Shown here in pieces: positions 9,090 through 18,124 of a stretch of 64,000 nucleotides of DNA. The stretch is from Paraburkholderia oxyphila NBRC 105797 (GTDB taxonomy: Bacteria; Pseudomonadota; Gammaproteobacteria; Burkholderiales; Burkholderiaceae), in NCBI RefSeq assembly GCF_000685075.1, contig NZ_BAYD01000008.1, positions 143,721-207,720 of the forward strand, given 5' to 3'. The stretch's first letter is position 1. Every line of letters begins with the position of its first letter. Under the pieces are notes generated by a model. The model worked only from the letters and a program-made list of their open reading frames with translations. It ran no database searches and was not told the origin of the DNA. The position numbers and the translations under genes are program-made.

Positions 9090-9917
9090 TTAGCGCTTGT
9101 AGGTCTGCAGACCCGGCTTGATGCTCTTGTCGTCGAGGAACTGTTTGAGGCCCTGCTCGCGGCCACCTTCCGGGTCACGGTGGTTCGCCTGATCGAGCTT
9201 CGCGTAGAGATAGTCCTCGTTCTGCTCCCACGTCAGTTCGCGCGAACGCTTGAAGCCGTGCTTGGCGTTGCGCAACACGACCGGGTTCTTGTCGAGCAGC
9301 TTCGCGGCCAGCGCCAGCGTTTCCTCGCGCAACTGCGCGAGCGGCACGCTCCTGTTCACGAGGCCCATCTTCGCGGCCTGCTGGCCGGTAAAGGTATCGC
9401 CCGTCATGATGTAGTAGAGCGCCTCGCGATGGCCGACCGTATCGGCCATCGCCTTGCTCACCAGGTTGCCCGGCGGAATGCCCCAGTTGATCTCGGAGAG
9501 ACCGAACACCGCTTCGTCGGCGGCAATCGCGAGATCGCACGCCACCAGCGGCGAGAAACCGCCACCGAAGCACCAGCCGTTGACCATCGCGATGGTCGGC
9601 TTCGAATACATGCGCAGCAGCTGCCATTGCCAGCGGCTCGCGTCGCGGCGGATGCGCTCCTGCAGCACGTCGGGGCCGGCGTCGACTTCGCGGAAGTACT
9701 CCTTCAGGTCCATGCCCGCCGTCCACGCTGAGCCTTCGCCGGTCAGCACGAGCACCTGCGCTTCGGCATCGAGCTCGAGGGTTTCGAGCACGTCGATCAT
9801 CTCCTTGTTGAGCGTCGGGCTCATGGCGTTGCGCTTTTCCGGGCGATTGAGCGTCACCCACGCGATACCGCCCTGCACCGCGACCTTGACCGTTTCCCAG
9901 CGACCTTCGTAACTCAT
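9090..9917 (-). CDS. ech: Hydroxycinnamoyl-CoA hydratase-lyase (feruloyl-CoA hydratase/vanillin synthase)
   Basis: 275 aa, crotonase fold. It hydrates feruloyl-CoA and cleaves it to vanillin and acetyl-CoA. The family's catalytic residues are all present at the expected places: Tyr74 (MDLKEYFREVD), Glu142 (LSEINWG) and Tyr238 (DYLYAKLDQ). They correspond to Tyr75, Glu143 and Tyr239 of the Pseudomonas fluorescens enzyme. The oxyanion-hole loop is WCFGGGFSP. The start ATG has GGAG 7 nt upstream. It is the first gene of the ferulate operon, with its promoter/operator at 9960-9989. Confidence 0.93.
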   Translation of the reverse strand: MSYEGRWETVKVAVQGGIAWVTLNRPEKRNAMSPTLNKEMIDVLETLELDAEAQVLVLTGEGSAWTAGMDLKEYFREVDAGPDVLQERIRRDASRWQWQLLRMYSKPTIAMVNGWCFGGGFSPLVACDLAIAADEAVFGLSEINWGIPPGNLVSKAMADTVGHREALYYIMTGDTFTGQQAAKMGLVNRSVPLAQLREETLALAAKLLDKNPVVLRNAKHGFKRSRELTWEQNEDYLYAKLDQANHRDPEGGREQGLKQFLDDKSIKPGLQTYKR

Positions 9918-9959
9918 CTTTCATCTCCGTGGACACTGCCGCACTCGCGGCTTGAAATC

Positions 9960-9989
9960 AATTTACTATCAGGCTACCTGATATGTAAA
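9960..9989 (-). promoter_or_regulatory. Promoter of the ferulate operon with embedded operator palindrome
   Basis: On the minus strand, -35 TTTACA (9984-9989) and -10 TAAATT (9960-9965) are 18 bp apart. The spacer is almost entirely a perfect palindrome, TATCAGG-N3-CCTGATA (9967-9983). A repressor bound there would block RNA polymerase. The site ends 14 bp before the marR start, so the same protein could control both directions. MarR-family repressors of hydroxycinnamate operons are known to be released by the CoA thioester. Confidence 0.6.
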
Positions 9990-9996
9990 GTAGAAT

Positions 9997-10536
9997 ATGA
10001 TCTCGTTGGTACAAACCCGTAAGCCGTTTTTGAACCCGATGACACAGAAAACTTCCGCCGCCGCGCCACGCGCGGCCCGCACGCGAGAGTCCGCCGAAGG
10101 CGGACTGCATGTCGCCCAGCCCATGCGCCTGAGCTATCTGATCGGCCAGCTCGACCGCGTCGTCTCGCGCCGGCTTTCCGAAGCGCTCGCACGCCACGGC
10201 ATCACGTTGCCCCAATACACCGCGCTTTCCGTGCTGCGCGCGCGCGGCCGTTCGTCGAACGCGCAGATCGCCGAGCGCTCGTTCATCACGCCACAGGCCG
10301 CCAACGAAGTCGTGAAGACGATGGAGGCGAACGGCTGGGTCATGCGTGAGGCCGACCCGCTGAACCGGCGCGTGGTGCTGCTCTCGCTCACGCAGGCCGG
10401 CCATGCGCTGCTGGGCGAATGCGACGCCGCCGCCGATCACGTCGAAGGCGCAATGCTCGACGATATGGACACCGAAACGGCGCAGCAGCTGCACGCGTTG
10501 CTGCACGCCTGCGTGCGTAATCTGCGTGCGGCGTAG
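9997..10536 (+). CDS. MarR-family repressor of hydroxycinnamate catabolism
   Basis: 179 aa. After a basic, low-complexity N-terminal stretch of about 40 residues comes a MarR winged-helix core: LSYLIGQLDRVVSRRLSEAL, then ARGRSSNAQIAERSFITPQA and the wing MREADPLNRRVVLLSLTQAG. It is divergent from ech, and the shared 79-bp region carries the palindrome at 9967-9983. By analogy with FerC/FerR-type regulators it should repress ech-vdh-fcs and respond to feruloyl-CoA. The start is uncertain: the ATG at 9997 has no good SD, and the ATG at 10039 is an alternative. Confidence 0.8.
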   Translation: MISLVQTRKPFLNPMTQKTSAAAPRAARTRESAEGGLHVAQPMRLSYLIGQLDRVVSRRLSEALARHGITLPQYTALSVLRARGRSSNAQIAERSFITPQAANEVVKTMEANGWVMREADPLNRRVVLLSLTQAGHALLGECDAAADHVEGAMLDDMDTETAQQLHALLHACVRNLRAA

Positions 10537-10587
10537 CGCCCACGGCCACTCGAAAAAAGCGACTCAAAAAGACCGCAGGAGACACGC

Positions 10588-11559
10588 GTGAACATTGACC
10601 AGCTCGTTGCCATCGACACCCACGTGCACGCCGAAGTGTCGTGCTGCCAGCCGCCCGACCTCTTCGCGCGCGAATTTGACGAGGCGGCCGACAAGTACTT
10701 CGGCACCGTGCTCAGGCAGGGCCGCCGTCCGACGATTCCGGAAACGATCGCGCACTACCGCGAGCGCAAGATCGGCTTCGTGATGTTCACGGTCGATTGC
10801 GAGGCGAACATCGGACGGCGACGCATTGCGAACGAAGAGATCGCGGACTTCGCGCAACAGAACGCCGACATCATGATCGCGTTCGCCAGCATCGATCCGC
10901 ACAAGGGCAAGCTCGGCGCGCGCGAAGCGCGACGGCTGATCGAAGCGCACGGTGTGCGCGGCTTCAAGTTTCATCCCACGATGCAGGGCTTTTTTGCCAA
11001 CGACCGCCTTGCCTGGCCGCTTTACGAGGTGATCGCCGAGCATGGCTTGCCGGCCGTCTTTCACAGCGGCCATTCGGGCATGGGCTCGGGCATGCGCGGC
11101 GGCGGCGGGTTGCGCCTGAAGTATTCGGAGCCCATCCATCTCGACGATGTAGCCGCCGATTTCCCCGACATGAAGATCGTGATCGCGCATCCATCGTGGC
11201 CCTGGCAGGAGCAGGCGCTCTCCATCGCGCTGCACAAACCCAACGTGTATATCGATCTTTCCGGCTGGTCGCCGAAGTACTTCTCGCCGGAACTCGTGAA
11301 GTATGCGAATACGCTGCTGCGCGAGCGTGTATTGTTCGCTTCCGATTTTCCCTTGATCCGGCCGGATCGCTGGCTGGCCGATTTCGATACGCTCGATGTG
11401 AAACCGGAAGTGCGACCGCTGATCCTCAAGGAGAACGCGATTCGCTTATTGAATCTCCAAGTGCCGGCGGCGGGGCAAGTTTGCGATGAACGTGCTGCAC
11501 GTTCGCAAGCTCCGGGATCCCGGCTTTTGCCGCCGGATAGCTGCGCAACTGATCGGTGA
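10588..11559 (+). CDS. Amidohydrolase family protein (TIM-barrel, amidohydrolase 2)
   Basis: 323 aa. The start is GTG, with AGGAG 7 nt before it. The N-terminus AIDTHVHAEV supplies the HxH metal motif. GFKFHPTMQGFF, VFHSGHSGMGSGM, IVIAHPSWPW and LFASDFPLI are the remaining barrel-edge motifs of the ACMSD/gamma-resorcylate decarboxylase superfamily. It is 51 bp behind marR on the same strand, so probably a hydrolase or decarboxylase tied to aromatic acid use. The normal family C-terminus (NAIRLLNL) is reached near residue 293. A further 30 residues without family character follow, which may be read-through created by a rearrangement. The substrate is unknown. Confidence 0.75.
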   Translation: MNIDQLVAIDTHVHAEVSCCQPPDLFAREFDEAADKYFGTVLRQGRRPTIPETIAHYRERKIGFVMFTVDCEANIGRRRIANEEIADFAQQNADIMIAFASIDPHKGKLGAREARRLIEAHGVRGFKFHPTMQGFFANDRLAWPLYEVIAEHGLPAVFHSGHSGMGSGMRGGGGLRLKYSEPIHLDDVAADFPDMKIVIAHPSWPWQEQALSIALHKPNVYIDLSGWSPKYFSPELVKYANTLLRERVLFASDFPLIRPDRWLADFDTLDVKPEVRPLILKENAIRLLNLQVPAAGQVCDERAARSQAPGSRLLPPDSCATDR

Positions 11560-11615
11560 CGATCTTGCGCGGATTTCGTCTTCTTCATCACCTGATCCCG
11601 CCGCCCACGTCCTCT

Positions 11616-12998
11616 TCAACCTGACAAAGCCGGCTGGATGTTCTGGTTCACACGGAACAGGTTATCGGGGTCAAACGTGCGCTTGACTGCAGAAAGACGC
11701 GGGTAGTTGTCGCGGAAGCTGGCCATCACCCGTCCCTCTCCCTCTTCCATCATGAAGTTCACATACGCCCCTCCGGCCGAGTGGGGATGCAACGCGGTCT
11801 GATAGTCGCGCGCCCACGCACTAATCCGGTCCGCATTCGCCGCATCGGGATCGACGCCGACGAACACCGCCGCCCAACGGGCATCGCGGTAACTGAACGC
11901 GGTTTCGTTGCGGCCGACCCGGTGCGCGGCTCCGTCGATCGGGTAGAGGTGCATGGTCGAGTGCATCGTCGGCAGTCGTTCGGCATACTGCGCGTACAGT
12001 GCAATCGCTTCGTCGGACAAATCGTTGAAGAAGTCCGCACGCCAATACCACTGCAGCCCGGGCGGATAGAGGCCGTCGAACGCGCGTTGCAGCATCGGGA
12101 ATGGCAGCGCGTGAACCCCGTGCAGCGCGGGAGCGGTCGCCCGCACCGGGGCGAAAGCCGCATCGGCCAGTGCGAGATCACCGGTCCAGCACCAGACCAC
12201 CGCACACATTTTTTGCAGGTGCAAGGACTCCGGAAACGGCGCCACTGGCGGAACGGTCATGAACGCGAAAAAGCCGTTGAGCTCGTCTGGCGCATCGACG
12301 ATGAATGCGCGGTACCACTTCATGATCTCCGTGGCGCGCTCGAGCGGCCACAGTGTCGGCCCGGCGACCACGGTCGATACCGGATGCAGCCGGAATTCGA
12401 AGGACGTCACCACCCCAAAATTGCCGCCGCCACCGCGCAGTGCCCAGAAGAGCGCCTCGTTGCTGTGTTCGCTCGCGGTGACGAACCGTCCGTCGGCGAG
12501 CACCACGTCGGCGGACAGCAGGTTGTCGATCGAGAGCCCGTAGCGGCGCGTCAAATGACCGATGCCGCCCCCGAGCGTCAGGCCGCCGACGCCGGTTGTA
12601 CTGATGATTCCGCTCGGCGTGGCGAGCCCAAACGCATGCGTCGCGTGATCGACGTCGCGCCATCGGCAGCCTCCCTCCGCGCGCACGGTGCGCGCGACCG
12701 GGTCGACGCGGATGCCCCGCATGTCGGAAAGATCGATCACCAGGCCGTCGTCGCAAATGCCGAGGCCGCCGCCGTTATGGCCGCCGCCCCGCACGGCCAG
12801 CAGCAGCCGATGCTGGCGCGCGAAGTTCACGGACGCGATCACGTCCGCAACGTCGGCACATCGAGCAATCAAGGCCGGACGTTTCGAAATCATTGCGTTG
12901 AAGACTCTGCGGGCGTCATCGTAGCCAGCATCTGCCGGCTGGATGACGTCTCCACGAAGGCTTGCGCGCCAGGCGCCCAGATCGTCGTCGTCGAACAT
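11616..12998 (-). CDS. FAD-dependent oxidoreductase, berberine-bridge (BBE) type
   Basis: 460 aa from the ATG at 12998, chosen because GAGGAGAT precedes it and the preceding in-frame codons lack family character. The PCMH/VAO FAD domain has LLAVRGGGHNGGG, where the His is the usual covalent FAD site, then TTGVGGLTLGGGIGHLTRRY (about residues 130-150). The C-terminal BBE segment includes AYVNFMMEEGEG and TFDPDNLFRVNQNI. Such enzymes oxidise sugars, alkaloid-like compounds or phenolics with release of H2O2. No signal peptide is seen. It is divergent from the DUF4242-LuxR pair across a region that contains a 16-bp palindrome. Confidence 0.85.
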   Translation of the reverse strand: MFDDDDLGAWRASLRGDVIQPADAGYDDARRVFNAMISKRPALIARCADVADVIASVNFARQHRLLLAVRGGGHNGGGLGICDDGLVIDLSDMRGIRVDPVARTVRAEGGCRWRDVDHATHAFGLATPSGIISTTGVGGLTLGGGIGHLTRRYGLSIDNLLSADVVLADGRFVTASEHSNEALFWALRGGGGNFGVVTSFEFRLHPVSTVVAGPTLWPLERATEIMKWYRAFIVDAPDELNGFFAFMTVPPVAPFPESLHLQKMCAVVWCWTGDLALADAAFAPVRATAPALHGVHALPFPMLQRAFDGLYPPGLQWYWRADFFNDLSDEAIALYAQYAERLPTMHSTMHLYPIDGAAHRVGRNETAFSYRDARWAAVFVGVDPDAANADRISAWARDYQTALHPHSAGGAYVNFMMEEGEGRVMASFRDNYPRLSAVKRTFDPDNLFRVNQNIQPALSG

Positions 12999-13102
12999 GT
13001 CGATCTCCTCGCAGGTTTCATGGCACTCACTGTAGGCGTACGGGCGACCACAGACCATCCACAGGATTGATCAAATTGCCCGTTGCCCGGCGACAGGCTC
13101 GC

Positions 13103-13118
13103 TAGTCAATTCTGACTA
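13103..13118. promoter_or_regulatory. Palindrome in the FAD oxidase/DUF4242 divergent region
   Basis: TAGTCA and TGACTA, separated by 4 bp, lie between the oxidase start (12998) and the DUF4242 start (13212). This is a candidate operator for the LuxR-type regulator encoded next door. The assignment rests on position only. Confidence 0.35.
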
Positions 13119-13211
13119 CGATGATGCAAGCGCGTGCTTGACGCGTCGCAGGGGCGTCACTACAACGTACATATGGCGAGCCGTAAGCGTCCCGTCAGAG
13201 GAGAGAAACCG

Positions 13212-13469
13212 GTGTCCCTATTTCTCATCGAACGCCAGTTCGCCGAAGAACTGAAGCTGGACGCTGCCGATGCGGCGGCGCTCAAGGAAATCAACGACGC
13301 GAGCGGCGTCAACTGGCTATTCTCGTTCCTGTCGGCGGACCGACGAAAGACTTACTGTCTCTATGAGGCGGCGAGCGCCGATGCGATCCGCGAAGCGGCC
13401 AGACGCGCTGGCTTGCCGGCCGACGTGGTGGTCGAAGTGAGCGAGTTGCGGCCCGAAGCGTTCATCTAG
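13212..13469 (+). CDS. DUF4242 family protein
   Basis: 85 aa from the GTG at 13212, which follows AGAGGAGAG by 6 nt; the longer upstream reading is not family-like. The sequence SLFLIERQFAEEL, then GVNWLFSFLSADRRKTYCLY and AIREAARRAGLPADVVVEV, is the standard small ferredoxin-like alpha/beta fold of DUF4242. A Streptomyces homologue binds nickel; the function in proteobacteria is not established. It lies 18 bp before the large LuxR gene, clearly in one transcript. It could be a sensor or accessory for that regulator. Confidence 0.8.
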   Translation: MSLFLIERQFAEELKLDAADAAALKEINDASGVNWLFSFLSADRRKTYCLYEAASADAIREAARRAGLPADVVVEVSELRPEAFI

Positions 13470-13487
13470 GCTTCGGAGGCAGGCCTG

Positions 13488-16400
13488 ATGCGGTGCGCTC
13501 TCTGTGGTCGGGACAGTCGCGCGGACGCCCGCTTCTGCGATGCCTGCGGTACGCGCCTTACACCGTATGCAGAGGATGCGACGTCCCAGGCATCGATCGT
13601 CGGCCGTGAAACCGAACTCGCCGCGCTTGCCGATTTGCTCGGACGAATGGTGAGCGGCCGTGGTGCGATCACCATGCTGGCCGGAGAGCCCGGCATCGGC
13701 AAGTCGCACACCGCGCAGGCGCTGGCCAGCCGCGCCACCGGCGTGCGCGCACTTTGGGGGCGCTGCAATGAGGAGCCGGGCGCCCCGCCATACTGGCCGT
13801 GGCTGCAGATCATGCGGGCCTGGCTCGAAAGCCATGACGACGAGGCGCTGCACGCCATGCCGGGCGCCACTGCCGCGCCCATCGCGGAGATTCTCCCCGA
13901 GATCGGGCTGCGCGTCGGCGATCTGGCGCCGTTGCTGCCGACGTCCGATCCATTGCAGCAGCGCTTCCGGCTGTTCGATGCGATGGCCAGCTTCTGGCGG
14001 CTCGCGGCAGCGCGCGAGCCGCTATTGCTGATCATCGACAACCTCCATTGGGCCGACGCGTCGTCGCTGCGCTTGCTCGAGTTTCTCGCCCCCGAAATCG
14101 GCGACAACCGCATCCTGCTGCTCGCCACGTATCGCGACATCGAATTGAACCGCCAGCATCCGCTGTCGGACACGCTCGGCGACCTGGCCCGGTACGGTCA
14201 TTTCCACCGGTTTCGTCTTGCTGGACTCAGCCGTCGCGAGACGGAGGCGCTGATCGCGCATTCGGGTGGCAACGGTTTTACACCCGCACTTCTCGACGCG
14301 ATTTACAGCCAGACCGAAGGCAACCCGCTATTCATCGCCGAGATGACTCGTCTGCTGATTCAGGAGGGCGTGCTGGAACGCAACGTGGGAAAGCAGCCGG
14401 CTGAACCGCGCGCGGTGGCGTTGATCCGTATTCCAGAAGGGGTGAAGGAGGTGATCGGAAGGCGCTTGAACCAGTTGTCGCCACAGACCAACCGCGTGCT
14501 CGAGCGTGCCGCGCTGATCGGCCGGACGTTCGATCTTCAGTTGTTGCGATGCGTCCTGGACGAACCGCTGGTGAGCCGCCTCCAGAATACGATCGAGGAA
14601 GCCCTCCGGTCCCGCATACTCGAATCGGCCGAGCAGCCGGGCTGTTACCAGTTCTCGCACGCGCTGATTCGAGAGACGCTGTACGACGAAATCGCGATAC
14701 CCACCCGCTGTGGCCTGCATTTGCGAGTCGCGCAGGCCATCGAAAGTCTGAATGCGGACGACGCGGACCGTCATTTGCCGGTCCTCGCGCACCATTACGC
14801 CTGTGCGCTGCCCAGTGCGGACGCCGCCCGCGCGACCGACGTCGCGCGGCGCGCGGCCGAACGCGCGACCCGGCTGCTCGCCCACGAGGAAGCGGCCCGC
14901 TATTACCGGCTCGCGCTTCAGGCGGCGGACATGATGAGCGACGACGATCCGGTATTGAAGAGCAGGCTGCTCAACGCGCTTGGCGAATCGCTCACGTTCG
15001 TGGGCGAATATTTGCAGGCGCGCGCCGCGTTCGAACAGGCGATGTCGCTTTCAAGCGCCGCGGGAGAGATCGACGGGATGATGAGCGCCGCGCTCGGCTT
15101 CGAGATGGCCACCTGGTCGCCGGGCCTTCCGGGGCAGGCAGCGGCACGGCTGCTGCGCGAAGCGCTCGCCGCCCAGGCCAGCGGCGACAGCACCGCCAAG
15201 GCGCAATTGCTCAGCTCGCTGGCGCGCGCGCTGATTTTCAGCGGCGAGGATGCCCAGGCGGCGATCGTGCGTGAGCAGGCAGTCGCCATGGCGCGGCGCA
15301 GCGGTGACACGGGCGCGCTCGTCTCGACACTGGCCTCGACGCTGTCCATACGCTGGCAGCCCGAGCGCAGTGCGCAGCGGCTACGGGACATCGATGAAGC
15401 GCTTCATCTGGCCGAGGCCGCAGGCGACGTCCTGCGCGCACTCGACGTGCAGGCCTGGCAGTTGTTCGAGCTGATGGAACTGGGGGATCTCTCGACCTGG
15501 GCCGTGCGGCTCGACCAATTCGAGTGCCGGGCAGCCGAGTTGCGGCAGCCATTCGTGCGCTACGTGGTCGCCACGTCGCGCGCAACCTTTGCGCTGCTGG
15601 AGGGCCGCTTCGAGGACGCCGAGCGTCTGATCGCACAGGCATTGCAAATTGGCCGTCGCATGCCGGGGTTGGACGCGCCGGGCGTTTATGGCATGCAGAT
15701 GTTTACGCTGCGCTACGAGCAGGGCCGATTGCGCGAGCTGACGCCGCTCGTACGGGCATTCGTGCATGCGATGCCCAAGGCCGGCCTATGGCGTCCCGGT
15801 CTGGCGTTGCTCTATGAGGAGATCGGCTTGCTCGACGAGGCGCGCGGCGAATTCGAAGCGCTCGCAGCGGACGGCTTTCTCACTATCCGCCAGGACAGCT
15901 TGCGCGCGGCGACCCTCGCGTATTTGGCCCAGGTGTGTGCGCGGCTCGATGACAAGGCGCGCGCGGAGACCCTGTATGCGATGCTGCTGCCATATGAAGG
16001 CCGCAATCTCCTGATCGGGACGACGGTCGGATGCTTCGGGGCAGCCGCGTCGCTGCTCGGCTTGCTCGCAACGACGCGGCGCAATTGGCAAGACGCCCAA
16101 CGTCACTTCGAGTCCGCATTGACGATGAATCTACGGCAGGGCGCCGAACCGGCCCTCGCGCGGACACGCTTGCGCTACGCTTCGATGCGGCTTGCCCGCA
16201 ATGCCGACGGTGACAGCGATGCAGCGCGTGCGCTGCTCGAGGACGCACGTGCCGCGGCGGAGCGCATGGGCATGCGCGCGCTAACCGAGGAGATCGATGG
16301 CGTACGACGCGCGATCGGGCAAGCGGCATCGCCAGCCTATCCGGCCGGGCTGAGCACGCGGGAAGCCGAGGTGCTGCGCCTCGTCTCGAGCGGGCTTGGA

Positions 16401-16535
16401 AATCGCGAAATCGCCGAACGGCTCTTCCTGAGTCCGAACACGGTTGCCAACCATATTCGGGCGATCCTGGCCAAGACGGATTCCGCCAATCGTACAGAGG
16501 CCGCTGCGTTCGCGATCCGTAACGGTTTAATCTGA
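13488..16535 (+). CDS. Large LuxR-type regulator with zinc ribbon and AAA ATPase
   Basis: 1015 aa. The N-terminal zinc ribbon has C3-x2-C6 and C17-x2-C20. It is followed by a STAND/AAA-like ATPase with Walker A GEPGIGKS (66-73) and Walker B LLLIIDNLHWAD (about 180). A long helical, TPR-like region (about 430-930) comes next, then a C-terminal LuxR HTH beginning LSTREAEVLRLVSSGLGNRE and continuing to VANHIRAILAKT (about 950-1010). Proteins of this build act as ATP-dependent, ligand-gated activators (MalT-like). Its partners are likely the divergent FAD oxidase and the DUF4242 gene. GGAGG precedes the ATG. Confidence 0.85.
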   Translation: MRCALCGRDSRADARFCDACGTRLTPYAEDATSQASIVGRETELAALADLLGRMVSGRGAITMLAGEPGIGKSHTAQALASRATGVRALWGRCNEEPGAPPYWPWLQIMRAWLESHDDEALHAMPGATAAPIAEILPEIGLRVGDLAPLLPTSDPLQQRFRLFDAMASFWRLAAAREPLLLIIDNLHWADASSLRLLEFLAPEIGDNRILLLATYRDIELNRQHPLSDTLGDLARYGHFHRFRLAGLSRRETEALIAHSGGNGFTPALLDAIYSQTEGNPLFIAEMTRLLIQEGVLERNVGKQPAEPRAVALIRIPEGVKEVIGRRLNQLSPQTNRVLERAALIGRTFDLQLLRCVLDEPLVSRLQNTIEEALRSRILESAEQPGCYQFSHALIRETLYDEIAIPTRCGLHLRVAQAIESLNADDADRHLPVLAHHYACALPSADAARATDVARRAAERATRLLAHEEAARYYRLALQAADMMSDDDPVLKSRLLNALGESLTFVGEYLQARAAFEQAMSLSSAAGEIDGMMSAALGFEMATWSPGLPGQAAARLLREALAAQASGDSTAKAQLLSSLARALIFSGEDAQAAIVREQAVAMARRSGDTGALVSTLASTLSIRWQPERSAQRLRDIDEALHLAEAAGDVLRALDVQAWQLFELMELGDLSTWAVRLDQFECRAAELRQPFVRYVVATSRATFALLEGRFEDAERLIAQALQIGRRMPGLDAPGVYGMQMFTLRYEQGRLRELTPLVRAFVHAMPKAGLWRPGLALLYEEIGLLDEARGEFEALAADGFLTIRQDSLRAATLAYLAQVCARLDDKARAETLYAMLLPYEGRNLLIGTTVGCFGAAASLLGLLATTRRNWQDAQRHFESALTMNLRQGAEPALARTRLRYASMRLARNADGDSDAARALLEDARAAAERMGMRALTEEIDGVRRAIGQAASPAYPAGLSTREAEVLRLVSSGLGNREIAERLFLSPNTVANHIRAILAKTDSANRTEAAAFAIRNGLI

Positions 16536-16545
16536 GGCTGCACCA

Positions 16546-16565
16546 GGCGCGCTGACAAGCGCGCC
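16546..16565. terminator. Hairpin between convergent luxR-type and MFS genes
   Basis: GGCGCGC and GCGCGCC form a perfect 7-bp stem with a 6-nt loop, 10 bp after the regulator's stop. No T-tract follows. It is a candidate transcription stop. Confidence 0.35.
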
Positions 16566-16661
16566 ACCTGTCGCAAGGGAGCCTCGATCCACCACTCAGG
16601 GCGATGGTGCCGAATGGCGCTCGCGCGGCGCCTCGCTGCCGAAACCCGCACGCGCGAGAGG

Positions 16662-17966
16662 CTATCGCCGCAGATAGCCGTTGGTTGCCGGATCACGCAT
16701 CAGAAAAGAGACAAGCGCAACAATGGCACACAGCGCGGTGACGTACCAAAAGAACACCTGCTCGGCATCCCGTGCCTTCAAATACAATGCAGCAAATTCA
16801 GCCGTTCCGCCAAATATGGCGTTGGCCAGTGCGTATGGCAGGCCGACGCCCAGCGCACGCACCTCGGATGGGAACAACTCCGCCTTGATCAAGCCGCTAA
16901 TCGACGTATACAGGCTGAGTACGGCGAGCGCGAGAACGATCAGCGCGAACGCCTCGTAGGGATTGGAGACCGTCCTGAGCGCATTGAGAAAGGGAACGGT
17001 ACCGAGCGTCGCGAGTACGCCGAACAGGATCATTGAACGCTTCACGCCTATCCGATCGGACAGTGCTCCAAATATCGGCTGCATCGCCATGTATGCGAAA
17101 AGCGCAACGGTCATCAGACCGCTAGCGGTTCTCGCCGACATACCCGCGCTATTGACCAGATATTTCTGCATATATGTCGTGAACGTGTAGAAAGCCAGTG
17201 AACCGCCCGCCGTAAAGCCGATTACGGTCGCCACTGCCCGCTTGTGCATGGCGAGGCCAGAGAGGGTTCCCGCTTGCGCGTTGTGCTGGCTGCGTGCGGT
17301 CGTGGTCTCTTCGAGCGAGCGGCGTAGATAGACGGCCACCAGCGCACCGACTCCACCCATTGCAAAAGGGATCCGCCATCCCCATGACACCAGTTGCGCA
17401 TGCGAGAGGAATTGCTGCAACAAAACGACCACGATGAGCGCCGCGATCTGGCCGGCAATGATCGTGACGTATTGAAAGGACGCGAAGAATCCCCGGCGCC
17501 CCGCCTGCGCGATTTCGCTCATGTAGGTCGCACTCGTACCGTACTCGCCGCCGACGGAGAGGCCCTGGATGCAACGCGCGACCAGCAGGAACGCAGGCGC
17601 GGCCACGCCGATTTGCTCATAGGTTGGCAAAACGGCAATCGCAAGGGAGCCCCCGCACATCATCAGCACCGACGTCAGCATCGCCTTGCGCCGGCCGTGC
17701 CTGTCGGCGAGTCGGCCAAAAAGCCAGCCGCCTACGGGACGCATCATGAATCCAGTTGCAAACACGCCCGCTGTATTCAGCAATTCGGTCGTTCTGTTTC
17801 CGGAAGGAAAAAAGGTATGCGCAAAATACAACGAGCAAAACGAGTAGATGAAGAAATCGAACCACTCGACCATATTGCCGGCTGACGCCCCGACGATCGC
17901 ACGGATGGTGCGCCGTGTGTCGGCACTGGTTGGCATCGCGTTTGATGCGAGTGTATTGGCTTTCAT
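16662..17966 (-). CDS. MFS permease, metabolite:H+ symporter (MHS) family
   Basis: 434 aa with 12 predicted TM segments. The N-terminus [20 protein letters not shown] and the loop [13 protein letters not shown] are the family signature shared with KgtP, ShiA and Cit[16 protein letters not shown] in TM4-5 is also typical. AGGAGA lies before the ATG. It is the last gene of the decarboxylase/aldehyde dehydrogenase unit, so it may import a 2-oxo acid or dicarboxylate used by that unit. Confidence 0.82.
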   Translation of the reverse strand: MKANTLASNAMPTSADTRRTIRAIVGASAGNMVEWFDFFIYSFCSLYFAHTFFPSGNRTTELLNTAGVFATGFMMRPVGGWLFGRLADRHGRRKAMLTSVLMMCGGSLAIAVLPTYEQIGVAAPAFLLVARCIQGLSVGGEYGTSATYMSEIAQAGRRGFFASFQYVTIIAGQIAALIVVVLLQQFLSHAQLVSWGWRIPFAMGGVGALVAVYLRRSLEETTTARSQHNAQAGTLSGLAMHKRAVATVIGFTAGGSLAFYTFTTYMQKYLVNSAGMSARTASGLMTVALFAYMAMQPIFGALSDRIGVKRSMILFGVLATLGTVPFLNALRTVSNPYEAFALIVLALAVLSLYTSISGLIKAELFPSEVRALGVGLPYALANAIFGGTAEFAALYLKARDAEQVFFWYVTALCAIVALVSFLMRDPATNGYLRR

Positions 17967-18124
17967 ATATGTCTCCTGTCGATCAGAGTCGGTGCTTTTG
18001 CACTTACCCTGATCCCATGCTTCGCGGCCACAAGGACTCCGCTGGCGATCTGTCGCCGCCTGAGAAAATCCGATATGGGTTGGCTAGCGGGGCGAGCACG
18101 TCACGCCCATCCCGGGAATCTGGG

